Source of the DNA: Phycisphaerae bacterium
GTDB lineage: Bacteria; Planctomycetota; Phycisphaerae; UBA1845
DNA: 64,000 nucleotides
NCBI GenBank assembly: GCA_013360585.1
Contig: JABWBH010000011.1
Location: 33,352 to 97,351 of the forward strand
Reading direction: 5' to 3'
Shown in pieces: positions 9,310 through 18,254 of the stretch. The position numbers and the translations under genes were made by a program. The notes below the pieces were generated by a model that saw only the letters and a program-made list of their open reading frames with translations, did not search any database and had not been told where the DNA came from. The number at the start of each line of letters is the position of its first letter. Position 1 is the first letter of the stretch.

Positions 9310-9477
9310 ATGTCGAAGCAGAATGTCATCAGTCGGGCGCTGATTGCGATGTTGGCGGTGTTCGCGGTGGCGTCGGTTTCGGGTTGCCGGGATGCGCTGC
9401 GGGACGGGATTACCTCAGGAATCGAGGACGGGGTCAACGGACTGGTGGTGACGGCGCTGGAGCGCATCTTTGAGTAA
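9310..9477 (+). CDS. Small putative lipoprotein, 55 residues
   Basis: This short gene starts at an ATG preceded by AGGAG with 7-nt spacing. The product has a positively charged N-terminus, a hydrophobic core (LIAMLAVFAVASV) and a lipobox VSGC near residue 26, leaving a mature lipid-anchored peptide of about 30 residues (DGITSGIEDGVNGLV). Lipoproteins of this size with a repeated Asp-Gly pattern are frequent in Planctomycetes, but I know no function. It sits 90 bases upstream of the porin gene and could be co-transcribed with it. Confidence 0.65.
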   Translation: MSKQNVISRALIAMLAVFAVASVSGCRDALRDGITSGIEDGVNGLVVTALERIFE

Positions 9478-9567
9478 TGCGGTGGGCTTTCCGGGTTCGG
9501 TCCTTGTGCCGCGGAGACGGCGCGGGCCGAAGGGACACGAAAACACGTCGACTCGGAGAACAATCGC

Positions 9568-11130
9568 ATGACCCAGCGCAGAACGGTGAGGGCGGGATCG
9601 CGTCTGCGGATTGCACAAGCAGTGATGATTTGCCTCTTCGTGTTCCAGATCGAAGCGGCGGTGGCGCAGGAGGGTTCGCCGCCGCCGGAAGCCCCCGCGG
9701 GACAGACTCCGCCGGAGATCGAACCGCCCGCCGACGTTCCCGCGACCGAGCCGCAGACCGGTGAGGGCGCGAAGGCGGAGAGCGCCCCGGACGCCGCAGC
9801 CCCTGCGGAAGCGGAGCAACCGGCCGAGAAAAACTACTTCAAAGCGTCGAAGGCGGACGGAGTCAATCATCGACCTCAGCCGCCGTCGTACGTGCAGACG
9901 TTCGACAAGTACGGGCTGCCGGGGACGGAGGATCTGACGTGGCTGGAGTTCGGTCTCGAACACCGGACGCGCTTTGAGTACCGGGATGACGACTACCGCA
10001 ATGCGTTGGAGGACGAGCACCAGTTTCTGCTGCGGACGGACGTGTACATCGGGATCCGGGACATCTTTGACCCGCTGCGGTTCGGCTTCGAGTTTCAGGA
10101 CTCGCGTCAGTTTCAGGCGGATTTTCCTGAGAACGTCGGGGATGTGGATCAGTACGACGTGCTTCAGGGCTTCGGGGAACTGTATTTCAAGGACGCGCTG
10201 GGTCCGGACCGTCCGCTGAGCTTTCGCGTCGGGCGGCAGGCGTTCGACCTGGCGAACCGGCGGCAGGTGGCGCGCAACGGGTTCCGAAACACGACGAACG
10301 CGTTCGACGGGTTCCGCCTGACGCTCGGGCAGCAGAAGAATGACTGGCAGGTGGACGTGGTGGCCGTGATGCCGGTTGAGCGGCTGCTTCGCGAGCCGGA
10401 TCGTCCGGATGAGGAGCGGTGGTTATACGGATTCGTACATACGTGGCGGGCGTGGTCGGATGTGGCGACGATCGAGACGTTCTACTTTGTGCTGGACGAG
10501 GACCGGAAGGATCGGGCGCTGCTGGACCGGGAGGTGCATTCGATCGGCACGCACGTGTTCGGACCGATCGGCAAGACCGGGTTCGATTATGATGTGGACT
10601 TCAACTGGCAGTTCGGCAACGACGGGGACAACACCCGCCGGGCGTACGCCACGCATGCGGAACTGGGGTACACGTTCGATCACGCGTGGAAGCCGCGGCT
10701 GGCGGTCCTGTGCAACTACGCGACGGGCGACCAGGATGCGACGGACCACCTCGCCGAGCGCTTCGACCCGATGTTCAGCGACTCGACGGGTTACGGGTAC
10801 TTCAACATCCAGCGCCTGGAGAACCTCATCAACCCGAACCTGCGGCTTCAATTGAAACCGCATGAAAAGATCGAGTTCAACGGGTACTACCGGGCGTACT
10901 GGCTGGCCCGGGATGAGGATCGCTCGAACTGGGGGGGGCGCATTGATCCGACCGGGCGCAGCGGAGACTGCGTGGGTCAGACGGTGGACCTGGTGATGAA
11001 GTACAAGATGTGCCCGAAGTCCGAGCTTGAGATCGGGTATGCACACTTCTTCCCGGGCAGCTTCATCGGGAACACGGGTCCGGCGGAGGACAGTGATTTC
11101 CTCTTTGTGGCGGCGACCGTGAAGTTTTAA
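9568..11130 (+). CDS. Alginate-export-type outer-membrane porin
   Basis: This 520-residue protein has a signal peptide (hydrophobic core about 17-32), then an Ala/Pro/Glu-rich linker to about residue 95. The rest is a beta-barrel domain rich in alternating aromatic and polar residues, with segments such as EFGLEHRTRFEYRDDDY, SFRVGRQAF and ELEIGYAHFFPGSF. It ends in a strand closing with Phe (AATVKF), as expected for an outer-membrane barrel recognised by BAM. The pattern matches the alginate-export (AlgE-like) family, although such proteins in non-alginate producers are probably general substrate channels. GGAGAA precedes the ATG. A strong intrinsic terminator follows the gene. Confidence 0.8.
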   Translation: MTQRRTVRAGSRLRIAQAVMICLFVFQIEAAVAQEGSPPPEAPAGQTPPEIEPPADVPATEPQTGEGAKAESAPDAAAPAEAEQPAEKNYFKASKADGVNHRPQPPSYVQTFDKYGLPGTEDLTWLEFGLEHRTRFEYRDDDYRNALEDEHQFLLRTDVYIGIRDIFDPLRFGFEFQDSRQFQADFPENVGDVDQYDVLQGFGELYFKDALGPDRPLSFRVGRQAFDLANRRQVARNGFRNTTNAFDGFRLTLGQQKNDWQVDVVAVMPVERLLREPDRPDEERWLYGFVHTWRAWSDVATIETFYFVLDEDRKDRALLDREVHSIGTHVFGPIGKTGFDYDVDFNWQFGNDGDNTRRAYATHAELGYTFDHAWKPRLAVLCNYATGDQDATDHLAERFDPMFSDSTGYGYFNIQRLENLINPNLRLQLKPHEKIEFNGYYRAYWLARDEDRSNWGGRIDPTGRSGDCVGQTVDLVMKYKMCPKSELEIGYAHFFPGSFIGNTGPAEDSDFLFVAATVKF

Positions 11131-11474
11131 CACCTTGGCGGCGCTCCGCGTCGAAACCGGCGGCGGGGACGTGCGACGAAGCTGTGTCGCGCGTCCCCGC
11201 CGTCATTTTCGTTTTAAGAAAGCCCGGAGCGTGCTGCGTTGCTAATACGTTCAAGAGCGCAAAGAAAACAGTGCGTTGTTCAATCGCGCGCGGCCCGCGA
11301 ACCCGTCTGATCCGGCGGACTTGAGACCTCGAAGGCGGTGAGGTCGGACGGTCGAAGCGGTCTGGGGTCGCACGACAGCGGTCGATCGGGGAGAAGGTCG
11401 TGGCTGCGCCTAGAGGTTGTTTCAAGGCCTCGGCTTGTTTCCAGCGCGAATGCGTCGCGGTATGACGGTGGTGG
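11131..11474. other. Intergenic region between porin and comEC
   Basis: Apart from the terminator at 11161-11216, I see no gene, RNA or clear operator in this 344-base gap. The less GC-rich part around 11216-11290 is where a comEC promoter could lie, but no convincing -35/-10 pair is visible. Confidence 0.5.
11161..11216 (+). terminator. Intrinsic terminator after the porin gene
   Basis: A 17-bp stem (11161-11177 with 11186-11202, one G-U pair) encloses an 8-base loop and is followed by the T-rich run TCATTTTCGTTTT. It lies 30 bases after the porin stop and should end that transcript. Confidence 0.85.
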
Positions 11475-14219
11475 GTGGCGGGAGGGTTGCAACAAACCGT
11501 GTCCAGGCTCACAAGCCGGTTGGTCAGCGCCTTGGAAGAAGGATGGCGGCGCGCGCCGTTTGTTTACCCGGCGACGGGGTTGATTGCGGGGATCGCGCTG
11601 GGTTCGAGGTTGGGCGACGGGACCGGGGGACCGCCTGCGCCAGGCGGGGAGAACGTTGCCCTTGCCGTCGGCGCGGGGGTTCTTGTGCTGGTTGGGGGCT
11701 GGGCCGGCGCCGCGACGTTGAGCAGGAAGATCTGGGCGGCGGCGCTGCTGGTGGCGGTTGGGGGTGCGGGGGGCGGACTCGCGTTGGAGCGGATCGCGGC
11801 GCGCCGGTTAGCCTCCGGGATCGGCTTGTATGCGGAGACGCCTTTCTGTCTGGCGCGTGTGCGCGGCACGGTGGTGAAAGTCACGCCGACATCGACGCCT
11901 CGGGCGTTTGTGTTCGATCATTACCTGCCGGCGGAGCGGCGCGGAACGCTGATGCTGGACGTCCGGCAGATCGAACGATTTCAGGGGTGGGTCCGGACCA
12001 GCGGACTGGTGCGTGTGACGTGCGACGAGCCTCTGCTGGATCTGCGTCCCGGGGACGAGGTCGAAGCCTTCGGGCGCTTGTATGCGTTCCGGTCCGCGTC
12101 CAACCCGGGCGGATTCGACGCGGCGGCGCATTATCGCGGCGAGGGGATCGGGGCGGGGCTTTCATGTGAATACGCCGCGAACATCCGGCTGGTTGAAGGT
12201 GCGGCCTGGTCAACCCGGGCGCTCGGGCTTGAGCACGTTCGCGCGTGGTTCCGACGGCTGCTGACGGAGGACTGGCCTGATGTTACGGAGGGGACGCGTG
12301 GATTGCTGGAGACGATGGTGCTCGGTCATCGTGCGACGCTGGACCGTCGGATCGATCGTCTTTTCGCGGAGCTTGGGGTTTCGCATCTGCTGGCGGTGAG
12401 CGGCGCGCAGGTGGCGGCGATCGCGTGGGGGGCGTGGTTTGCGGCGAGGCTGCTGGGGTTTCAGCGCCGGGCGGCGGCGGCGCTGACGTTCGCGGCGACG
12501 GCGGTGTACGCGGGCGCGACGGAGCCGAGCGCGCCGATCCTGCGCGCGGTGGTGGTGTGCGGGTTGGTGAGTCTCGGATTCGGGATCGGTCGGGCGGTGC
12601 GTCCGGTGAACCTTCTGGCACTGGCGTGTTTCTTGCTGCTGCTGATCCGGCCGGGGTATGCGTTTTCTGCGGCGTTTCAGTTATCGTTTGCGGCGGCGGT
12701 GGGGATCGTGACGCTGACGCCCGCGGCGTCGGGGGGGTGGCGGGCGCTTGTGCGGTGGGTTGAGGATCGGCGTCACGGTCCGCTGGCGGCGGAGTTGCGG
12801 CGCCGCCTGGCGGCGATTGATCGTCCCGTGGTGGCGCCGAAGGACATCGGTCCGCTGCCGGTGTGGCGCCTGGCGTCACGGTTGCGGGACGCGGCGGGGG
12901 GGTTGCCTCGGCGTGCGGGCCGGGTGATCGGATTGTCGATCGCGGTGTCGGTTTCGGCGTGGGCGGCGACGGCGCCGCTGGTGGCGTGGCACTTTCACCA
13001 GATTCAGTGGGCGGGGCCGCTGAATACGCTGGCGTTGTCGCTGCCGGTGACGCTGATGATCGACGCGGGGTTCGCGGCGATTCTGCTCGGTGCGATCTCC
13101 CCCGAAGCCGCGCTGCCGCTGAAGGGGGCATTGTTCGTGCTTCAGGAAGCGATCCTGCGGATCGCGGAGGCGCTGCCGCGCGGATATCCGTGGATCATGT
13201 CGGTGTCGAGACCTTCGTGGGCGGGCCTGGTCGGGTGGTATGCGGTGCTGGCGTGTGCGGCGTGGCGTTTTCGCCGGATGGCGCAGCCGTTGTCGCGAGA
13301 GCACCGGTTTGAGGCGCTGAAGGCGCCGGAAAAGACGGGGCTCCGGGCGAAGCCGGTTGCGGTGATGCTGGTATGCGCGGCGGCGGGGGCGATCGGAGGG
13401 AGTTGGGCGGCGTGGGGTCGTGACAAGGATGCGGTCCTTACGATGACGGCGCTTTCGGTCGGGCGGGGGCTGGCCGTGGTGATCGAGCTTCCGGACGGGG
13501 GGACTCTTCTTTATGACGCCGGGAGCGACGCGCGCTACGATGTCGGGTCGTCCGTCATCGCGCCGTTTTTGCGAAGTCGCGGGGTTCAGCAGGTGGACGG
13601 CGTGTACGTCAGTCACGCGAACCTGGATCATTTCTCGGGACTTCCGGGTTTGATCGAAGCGCTGCCGACCGGTCCGGTGCTTCTGACGCCGTATTTTCTT
13701 CACGGGGCGCCGACGGGTTCGCCGGCGCGCAGGTTGATCGACGTTTTGTGCGCGGCGGGGCATCCGGTCGAGGTGGCGGATCTGAAGAGCGCCACAGTGA
13801 CAGAGCGAGGGGGCGTGCGGATCGAGCGGGTCTGGCCGCCGCCGGATTTGCCGTCGCATGTTGAGGCGAACGAGACGTCGCTGGTTCTGCGTCTGACGTA
13901 CGCGGGGAAGTCGATGCTGCTGACCGGAGACATCGAGGACGAGGCGCAGCAGGCGCTGATGTCGCGGGGCGAGCTTGACGCGGACGTTCTGGTTCTGCCG
14001 CATCACGGAAGCCCGCGAGCGAGCACCGATCGGTTCGTGGAGCATGTGCGTCCGTCGATCGTGGTGCAGTCGGCGCGAGAGGGCGCTGGGGCGGTGCTGG
14101 AGCGGTTTACGAGATCGGGGCGCATCCGGGCGTACAACACGGGCGATGACGGGGCGGTGACGGTGCGGCTGAGCGAATCCGTGGTGGAGGTCTCGGCGTG
14201 GCAGAGCAAGGGGCGTTGA
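11475..14219 (+). CDS. comEC: ComEC/Rec2-type DNA uptake channel
   Basis: This 914-residue membrane protein has the three-part ComEC layout. It starts with a pair of N-terminal hydrophobic segments and a soluble OB-like region (about 100-210). The central multi-helix Competence domain contains HLLAVSGAQV, the hallmark segment. The C-terminal domain is a metallo-beta-lactamase-like domain with SHANLDHFSGL, LLTGDIED and LVLPHHGS. The protein would pass single-stranded DNA through the inner membrane, the periplasmic domain perhaps acting as a nuclease. In the metal site, Asn replaces the first Asp of the more usual HxDxDH. The start is GTG; the next in-frame ATGs fall inside the domain. No other competence gene is adjacent. 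Confidence 0.9.
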   Translation: MAGGLQQTVSRLTSRLVSALEEGWRRAPFVYPATGLIAGIALGSRLGDGTGGPPAPGGENVALAVGAGVLVLVGGWAGAATLSRKIWAAALLVAVGGAGGGLALERIAARRLASGIGLYAETPFCLARVRGTVVKVTPTSTPRAFVFDHYLPAERRGTLMLDVRQIERFQGWVRTSGLVRVTCDEPLLDLRPGDEVEAFGRLYAFRSASNPGGFDAAAHYRGEGIGAGLSCEYAANIRLVEGAAWSTRALGLEHVRAWFRRLLTEDWPDVTEGTRGLLETMVLGHRATLDRRIDRLFAELGVSHLLAVSGAQVAAIAWGAWFAARLLGFQRRAAAALTFAATAVYAGATEPSAPILRAVVVCGLVSLGFGIGRAVRPVNLLALACFLLLLIRPGYAFSAAFQLSFAAAVGIVTLTPAASGGWRALVRWVEDRRHGPLAAELRRRLAAIDRPVVAPKDIGPLPVWRLASRLRDAAGGLPRRAGRVIGLSIAVSVSAWAATAPLVAWHFHQIQWAGPLNTLALSLPVTLMIDAGFAAILLGAISPEAALPLKGALFVLQEAILRIAEALPRGYPWIMSVSRPSWAGLVGWYAVLACAAWRFRRMAQPLSREHRFEALKAPEKTGLRAKPVAVMLVCAAAGAIGGSWAAWGRDKDAVLTMTALSVGRGLAVVIELPDGGTLLYDAGSDARYDVGSSVIAPFLRSRGVQQVDGVYVSHANLDHFSGLPGLIEALPTGPVLLTPYFLHGAPTGSPARRLIDVLCAAGHPVEVADLKSATVTERGGVRIERVWPPPDLPSHVEANETSLVLRLTYAGKSMLLTGDIEDEAQQALMSRGELDADVLVLPHHGSPRASTDRFVEHVRPSIVVQSAREGAGAVLERFTRSGRIRAYNTGDDGAVTVRLSESVVEVSAWQSKGR

Positions 14220-14530
14220 TGGCTGGGTGGCGTCTCAGTCCGGACGCGCGGCGGGCGGACGGGTGGTTTTCAAAGCCGCGCGCACCCGCAAGCGACGGGT
14301 ACACCCAATGAATGCGTCCGCCGGGGTTCGAAATCGGTTCCGATGCGGTGCGACAGGGATTCGCTCCCTGACGGTCGCGGCTCTGACATCCAGAATGAGA
14401 CGCGATCGCGGGACCGAGGCAATTTGACGCCCCGTCGGACGGACCCTAGATTCGCGGGGCTGGTCGGACGGAATCCGCGCGATGCGGCGCGGGCGGATCA
14501 TCCGGGGACGGGGCCGGGCTCAGCGCCAAC
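14220..14530. other. Intergenic region between comEC and the phosphoesterase gene
   Basis: This 311-base gap has no gene. Its middle is occupied by a copy of a dispersed repeat (14341-14388). The last 60 bases before the GTG of the next gene are very GC-rich without an obvious promoter. Confidence 0.5.
14341..14388 (-). repeat. Dispersed repeat family 2, copy 1
   Basis: Read on the minus strand, this segment contains AGAGCCGCGACCGTCAGGGA followed by GCGAATCCCTGTCGCAC. It shares the AGAGCCGCGACCGT-AGGGAGCG core with the copy at 63874-63916, and a shorter core with 39011-39050 and 47531-47570. Confidence 0.7.
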
Positions 14531-15355
14531 GTGTACGCAATAATCTCCGACATTCATTCGAACCTTGAAGCCCTCGAAGCGGTGCTGGCGGACATCGACC
14601 GGCGCGGGATCCGGGAGATCTACTGCCTGGGGGACGTGATCGGATACGGGGCGAGTCCGCGCGAATGCCTCGACCGGGTGATCGAGCGGTGCGTGGTCTG
14701 CCTTTGCGGGAACCACGATCAGGCCGTGTTCTACGAGCCGTGCAATTTCAACGTCGGGGCGGAGCGGGCGGCGTACTGGACGCGGTCGGTGCTGGAGGAC
14801 GAGCCGAACAAGGCAAAGCGGAACCGGCGGTGGGAGATGCTGGCGAACCTTCCGCTGCGTCACGAGGCGAAGGGGCTGCTGATGGTTCATGCGTCGCCGC
14901 GTCGTCCGGTGAACGAGTATCTTTTTGCGGAAGACGTTTACACCAATCCGCACAAGATTCTCTCGAATTTCGAGAAGCTGGAGGCGCGGCATCAGGCGTG
15001 CGTCGTGGGACACACGCATGTTCCGGGGGTGTTCCTCGACGATCCGTATTTCGAGCCTCCGGACGAGCTGCCGGAACCGATGGTGTACTCGATCACGAAC
15101 GAGGAGAAGGCGATCATCAACGTGGGGAGCGTTGGTCAGCCGCGCGATCGGGATGCGCGGGCGTGCTACGTGGTCGTCTACGAAGGCGAGGAGGCGCCGG
15201 AGGATTATGATCCGCCGCAGGCGGGCCCGGGGGAGCAGGTGTCCACGCTGGAGTTCGTGCGGCTGGAGTATGACATTGACAAGGCTGCCCGGAAGATTTT
15301 CGAGATCGCGGAGCTGGATGATTTTCTCGGGAACCGCCTGTATGAGGGGAAGTGA
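14531..15355 (+). CDS. Metallophosphoesterase
   Basis: This 274-residue cytoplasmic protein has the full set of calcineurin-like phosphoesterase motifs: DIH at residues 7-9, GDVIGYG, GNHD and GHTHVPG near residue 160. These bind a two-metal centre that hydrolyses phosphoesters. The overall form resembles the YfcE/MJ0936-type group of small phosphodiesterases, with an extra acidic C-terminal tail after about 220. Translation starts at GTG, directly giving MYAIISDIH, so there is no room for an N-terminal extension. It precedes yidC in the same direction with a 76-base gap. The physiological substrate is unknown. Confidence 0.88.
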   Translation: MYAIISDIHSNLEALEAVLADIDRRGIREIYCLGDVIGYGASPRECLDRVIERCVVCLCGNHDQAVFYEPCNFNVGAERAAYWTRSVLEDEPNKAKRNRRWEMLANLPLRHEAKGLLMVHASPRRPVNEYLFAEDVYTNPHKILSNFEKLEARHQACVVGHTHVPGVFLDDPYFEPPDELPEPMVYSITNEEKAIINVGSVGQPRDRDARACYVVVYEGEEAPEDYDPPQAGPGEQVSTLEFVRLEYDIDKAARKIFEIAELDDFLGNRLYEGK

Positions 15356-15431
15356 CCGGGCGGCGCGGTTGGGCGGCGCGGTTGGGCGGCGGAAAGCGAC
15401 GGATCCTGAACGACAGTTGAGCGTTTGATTC

Positions 15432-17507
15432 ATGCCTGAAGGACAACCTCGGAATAAACAGGACTTACTGTCGGCGCTGATGTGGGCGAGCGCGGCGTTT
15501 CTGCTCGCTGTGTACATCCTGCCGCGGTTTATGATGCCTCCTCAGCCGACGACGCCGGTTTCGGCGGACGGCGCGGGCGGTGCGAGCGAAGGCAGCGGGA
15601 CGACGGGGGGCGTCTCGGGGGGCAGCGCGCCGGCTTCGGCGTCGGGAAACGCGCAGGAACTGTCCGTCGCGGAGGCGGATCGGATCGAGACGTTCACGCT
15701 GGGTTCGGCGGAGCCGGGCGGGCCTTACCGGATGGGCGTGACGGTGACGAACGCAGGCGCGGCGGTGGTCGAGACGCGCCTGTCGGACTTCCGGGAGCGC
15801 GTCAAAGGCGACGAGCGTTATCGACTGCTGCATGAGGTGGCGTCCGACCCGCATCCGCGCCGGTCGTTCGTTGTCGAGCGGATCAACGTGGACGGTCAGG
15901 ACATCGCGGCAGAGGGCCGGCGGTGGACGGCGCGGCGGCTTGAGGGGACGGATCGGGACGGCGTCGAGTTTTCGCTGGAGGTTCGGCGCGGCGGATCGCC
16001 GCTGTTGCGGATCGCGCGGACGTACGTGCTGCCGCGTCAGACGGCGGAGAGCGGGCTTCACGATTTTTCGGCGGATCTTTCGATCGAGAATCTCGGCAAT
16101 GACACGCACACGGTGATCGTCACGTTCACGGGCGGAGTCGGGGTGCAGCAGACAGGCGGTCGCGGGGAGGCGCGCGGGTTCAACGTCGGCATCCTTGCGG
16201 AGGGCGCGGTGTCGGGGACGCGCAAGGGGTTGACGGAGCTGCACAAGTCTGCGGCGGCCGGTTTGAAGCTCTTTGACGCGGCGGAGCAGGAGCCGGGGGC
16301 CGCCTTGTCCTGGGTGGCGCTGGATAACCAATACTTCACGTGTACCCTCGCTCCGCAGAAGCGGGGGAGCGGCGGCGACACGGCGGGGTTTGTGCGGCAG
16401 GTCTGGGGGGCGGACGGGGACGGACTGGCGGAGACAACGGACGACGCGACCCTGCGGTTCATCACGCATCCGCAAACGTTGTCGCCGGCGGGACAGACGG
16501 GATCGACGGTGAGCTTTCCCGTCGAGGCGTATCTCGGGCCGAAGGCGTCGAAGGCGTTCAAGTCGGTCGAGAAGTACCGGGCGCGGAATTATTACTTCCA
16601 GATCGCGGTCGGGTTCGGCTGGTGTACGTTCACGTGGCTGGTCGAGTTCATGATCTGGCTGCTGAACGTGCTGGACGCGGTGACGCGCGACTACGGGATC
16701 GCGATCATCATTCTGGTGCTGCTGGTGCGGATGCTGCTTCACCCGCTGACGAAGGCGGGGCAGGTCAGCATGGTGCGGATGCAGAAGCGGATGGGGACGC
16801 TTCAGGGGAAGTTCGAGGAGATCAAGCGGAAATATCCGAACGACCGGCTGAAGCAGAGTCAGGAGCAAAGCGCGGTGCTGCGCGAGGCGGGGATCAACCC
16901 GGCGGGGCAGTTGCTGACGTGTCTGCCGATGTTCTTTCAGGTTCCGATCTGGGCGGCGCTGTACCTGAGCCTGTCGACGAACATCCTGATGCGGCATGAG
17001 CCTTTTCTGTGGACGTGGCCCGCGGATCTGACGGCGCCGGACGCGCTGATCCCCTTCTCCTCGGCGATCCACATTCCTCTGATGGGTCCGATCCACAGCT
17101 TCAACCTGCTGCCGTTTCTGCTGGGGATTTCGATGTATATCCAGCAGAAGCTGATGCCGAAGCCGACACCGCCTCCGAATCAGACGCCGGAGCAGAAGGC
17201 CCAGATGGAGATGATGCAGAAGATGATGCCGATCATGAGCGTCATGATGGTGTTCTTCTTCTACAGCGCTCCGAGCGGGTTGAATCTGTATATCATGGCG
17301 AGTTCGATCTTCGGCGCGATTGAGCAGAAGCGGATCCGGGCGCATATCGCGCAGGAGGAGGCCGCGGGGACGTTCGACAAACCGAAGGAGAAATCCCGGT
17401 CGATGAACCGCCCGAAGGGGCGCTTCGCGTTGTGGCTGGAGCGCGTGCAGAAGATGGCCGAGGATGCGCAGCGCCAGCAGTCTCGTCGTCCGACGCGCGG
17501 GAAATGA
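15432..17507 (+). CDS. yidC: Membrane protein insertase YidC
   Basis: This 691-residue protein matches the Gram-negative form of YidC. TM1 lies at about 12-32, then a Gly/Ser-rich linker and a large periplasmic beta domain (about 75-370). The conserved five-helix core follows, containing the helix with the essential Arg (LLVRMLLHPLTK), the cytoplasmic hairpin QGKFEEIKRKYPNDRLKQ, the PMFFQVPIWAALY segment and the final FFYSAPSGLNLY helix. It inserts membrane proteins alone or with SecYEG. The C-terminus is basic, as in forms that contact ribosomes. The usual rnpA/rpmH neighbours are absent; the next gene, a thymidine kinase, overlaps the stop codon by ATGA. Confidence 0.95.
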   Translation: MPEGQPRNKQDLLSALMWASAAFLLAVYILPRFMMPPQPTTPVSADGAGGASEGSGTTGGVSGGSAPASASGNAQELSVAEADRIETFTLGSAEPGGPYRMGVTVTNAGAAVVETRLSDFRERVKGDERYRLLHEVASDPHPRRSFVVERINVDGQDIAAEGRRWTARRLEGTDRDGVEFSLEVRRGGSPLLRIARTYVLPRQTAESGLHDFSADLSIENLGNDTHTVIVTFTGGVGVQQTGGRGEARGFNVGILAEGAVSGTRKGLTELHKSAAAGLKLFDAAEQEPGAALSWVALDNQYFTCTLAPQKRGSGGDTAGFVRQVWGADGDGLAETTDDATLRFITHPQTLSPAGQTGSTVSFPVEAYLGPKASKAFKSVEKYRARNYYFQIAVGFGWCTFTWLVEFMIWLLNVLDAVTRDYGIAIIILVLLVRMLLHPLTKAGQVSMVRMQKRMGTLQGKFEEIKRKYPNDRLKQSQEQSAVLREAGINPAGQLLTCLPMFFQVPIWAALYLSLSTNILMRHEPFLWTWPADLTAPDALIPFSSAIHIPLMGPIHSFNLLPFLLGISMYIQQKLMPKPTPPPNQTPEQKAQMEMMQKMMPIMSVMMVFFFYSAPSGLNLYIMASSIFGAIEQKRIRAHIAQEEAAGTFDKPKEKSRSMNRPKGRFALWLERVQKMAEDAQRQQSRRPTRGK

Positions 17508-18238
17508 CGAAAAGACCGGGCGGTCGGGCGCGCCTACGGGAGGGTTCCCCCCCTCGCGGCGAGCGGATGCGGGGAGGAGGGGGTCAGGCGAAGATGCGTC
17601 AGGGGGGACAAGCCGCTGAAACGTCGGTCCCTTCGGCGTCGTTTCCGGTGATCGATGGCGCAACCGGCGCCTCCGGCGCGGCGCGAGTCGGCGGCGTCGA
17701 ATTGTTCCTCGGGTGCATGTTCAGCGGGAAGACGACGCGGATGCTGCGGCGGATTCTGTCGTGCGCGCCGGCAAGAGCGATCGCGATCAAGCATGCGCAG
17801 GACACGCGGTGCCAGGCGGACGTGATCGTCAGCCACGCGGGGCTTTCCGTCCCCGCGCGGATCGTCGCAGAAGCGGCGGAGTTGTCCGGCGCCGTCGGGG
17901 ATGCGAACGTGATCGGCATCGACGAGGCGCACTTTTTCGACGCCGCTTTGCCGGATGTCTGCCGCCGGCTGGCGGATGCGGGCGTCACGGTGATGCTGAC
18001 CGGACTGGACCGGACGAGCTGGGGGCGTCCGTTTCCGGTGATTGAGGCGCTGCGCGAGATCGCCGACGGCGTGATCCGCCTGACGGCGACGTGTGCGCGA
18101 TGCGGCGCGGTCGCCGAGCACACCCAGCGCTTGACGCCGGTGGTGGAGGGGCGGATCGTCGGAGGATCGGAGGCGTTCGAGCCCCGGTGCGCGGCATGCT
18201 GGCGTCCGCCGCCGGAAGCGCCGGTCGATCGGGTATGA
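17504..18238 (+). CDS. tdk: Thymidine kinase, type II
   Basis: The enzyme phosphorylates thymidine to dTMP for nucleotide salvage. Visible motifs are the P-loop GCMFSGKTT, the Walker-B-like IDEAHFFD, the lid segment GLDRTSWGRPFPVI and the C-terminal zinc pairs CARC and CAAC, all characteristic of type II kinases. The ATG at 17504 overlaps the yidC stop (ATGA), implying coupled translation, but this start gives a 65-residue Gly/Arg-rich leader not found in the family. ATG at 17567 or 17594 (the latter after GAGGAGGGGG) may be the true start. The catalytic domain itself is complete. Confidence 0.85.
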   Translation: MTKRPGGRARLREGSPPRGERMRGGGGQAKMRQGGQAAETSVPSASFPVIDGATGASGAARVGGVELFLGCMFSGKTTRMLRRILSCAPARAIAIKHAQDTRCQADVIVSHAGLSVPARIVAEAAELSGAVGDANVIGIDEAHFFDAALPDVCRRLADAGVTVMLTGLDRTSWGRPFPVIEALREIADGVIRLTATCARCGAVAEHTQRLTPVVEGRIVGGSEAFEPRCAACWRPPPEAPVDRV

Positions 18239-18254
18239 CGCGAGGGGGCGCAAC

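Noticed and set aside
14320..14345. tRNA-like GGTTCGAAATC segment
   Set aside because: No acceptor stem, D-arm or anticodon arm can be built around it.
15465..17663. A 732-codon minus-strand open frame
   Set aside because: It is antisense to yidC and consists of Arg/His/Pro-rich sequence without domains.
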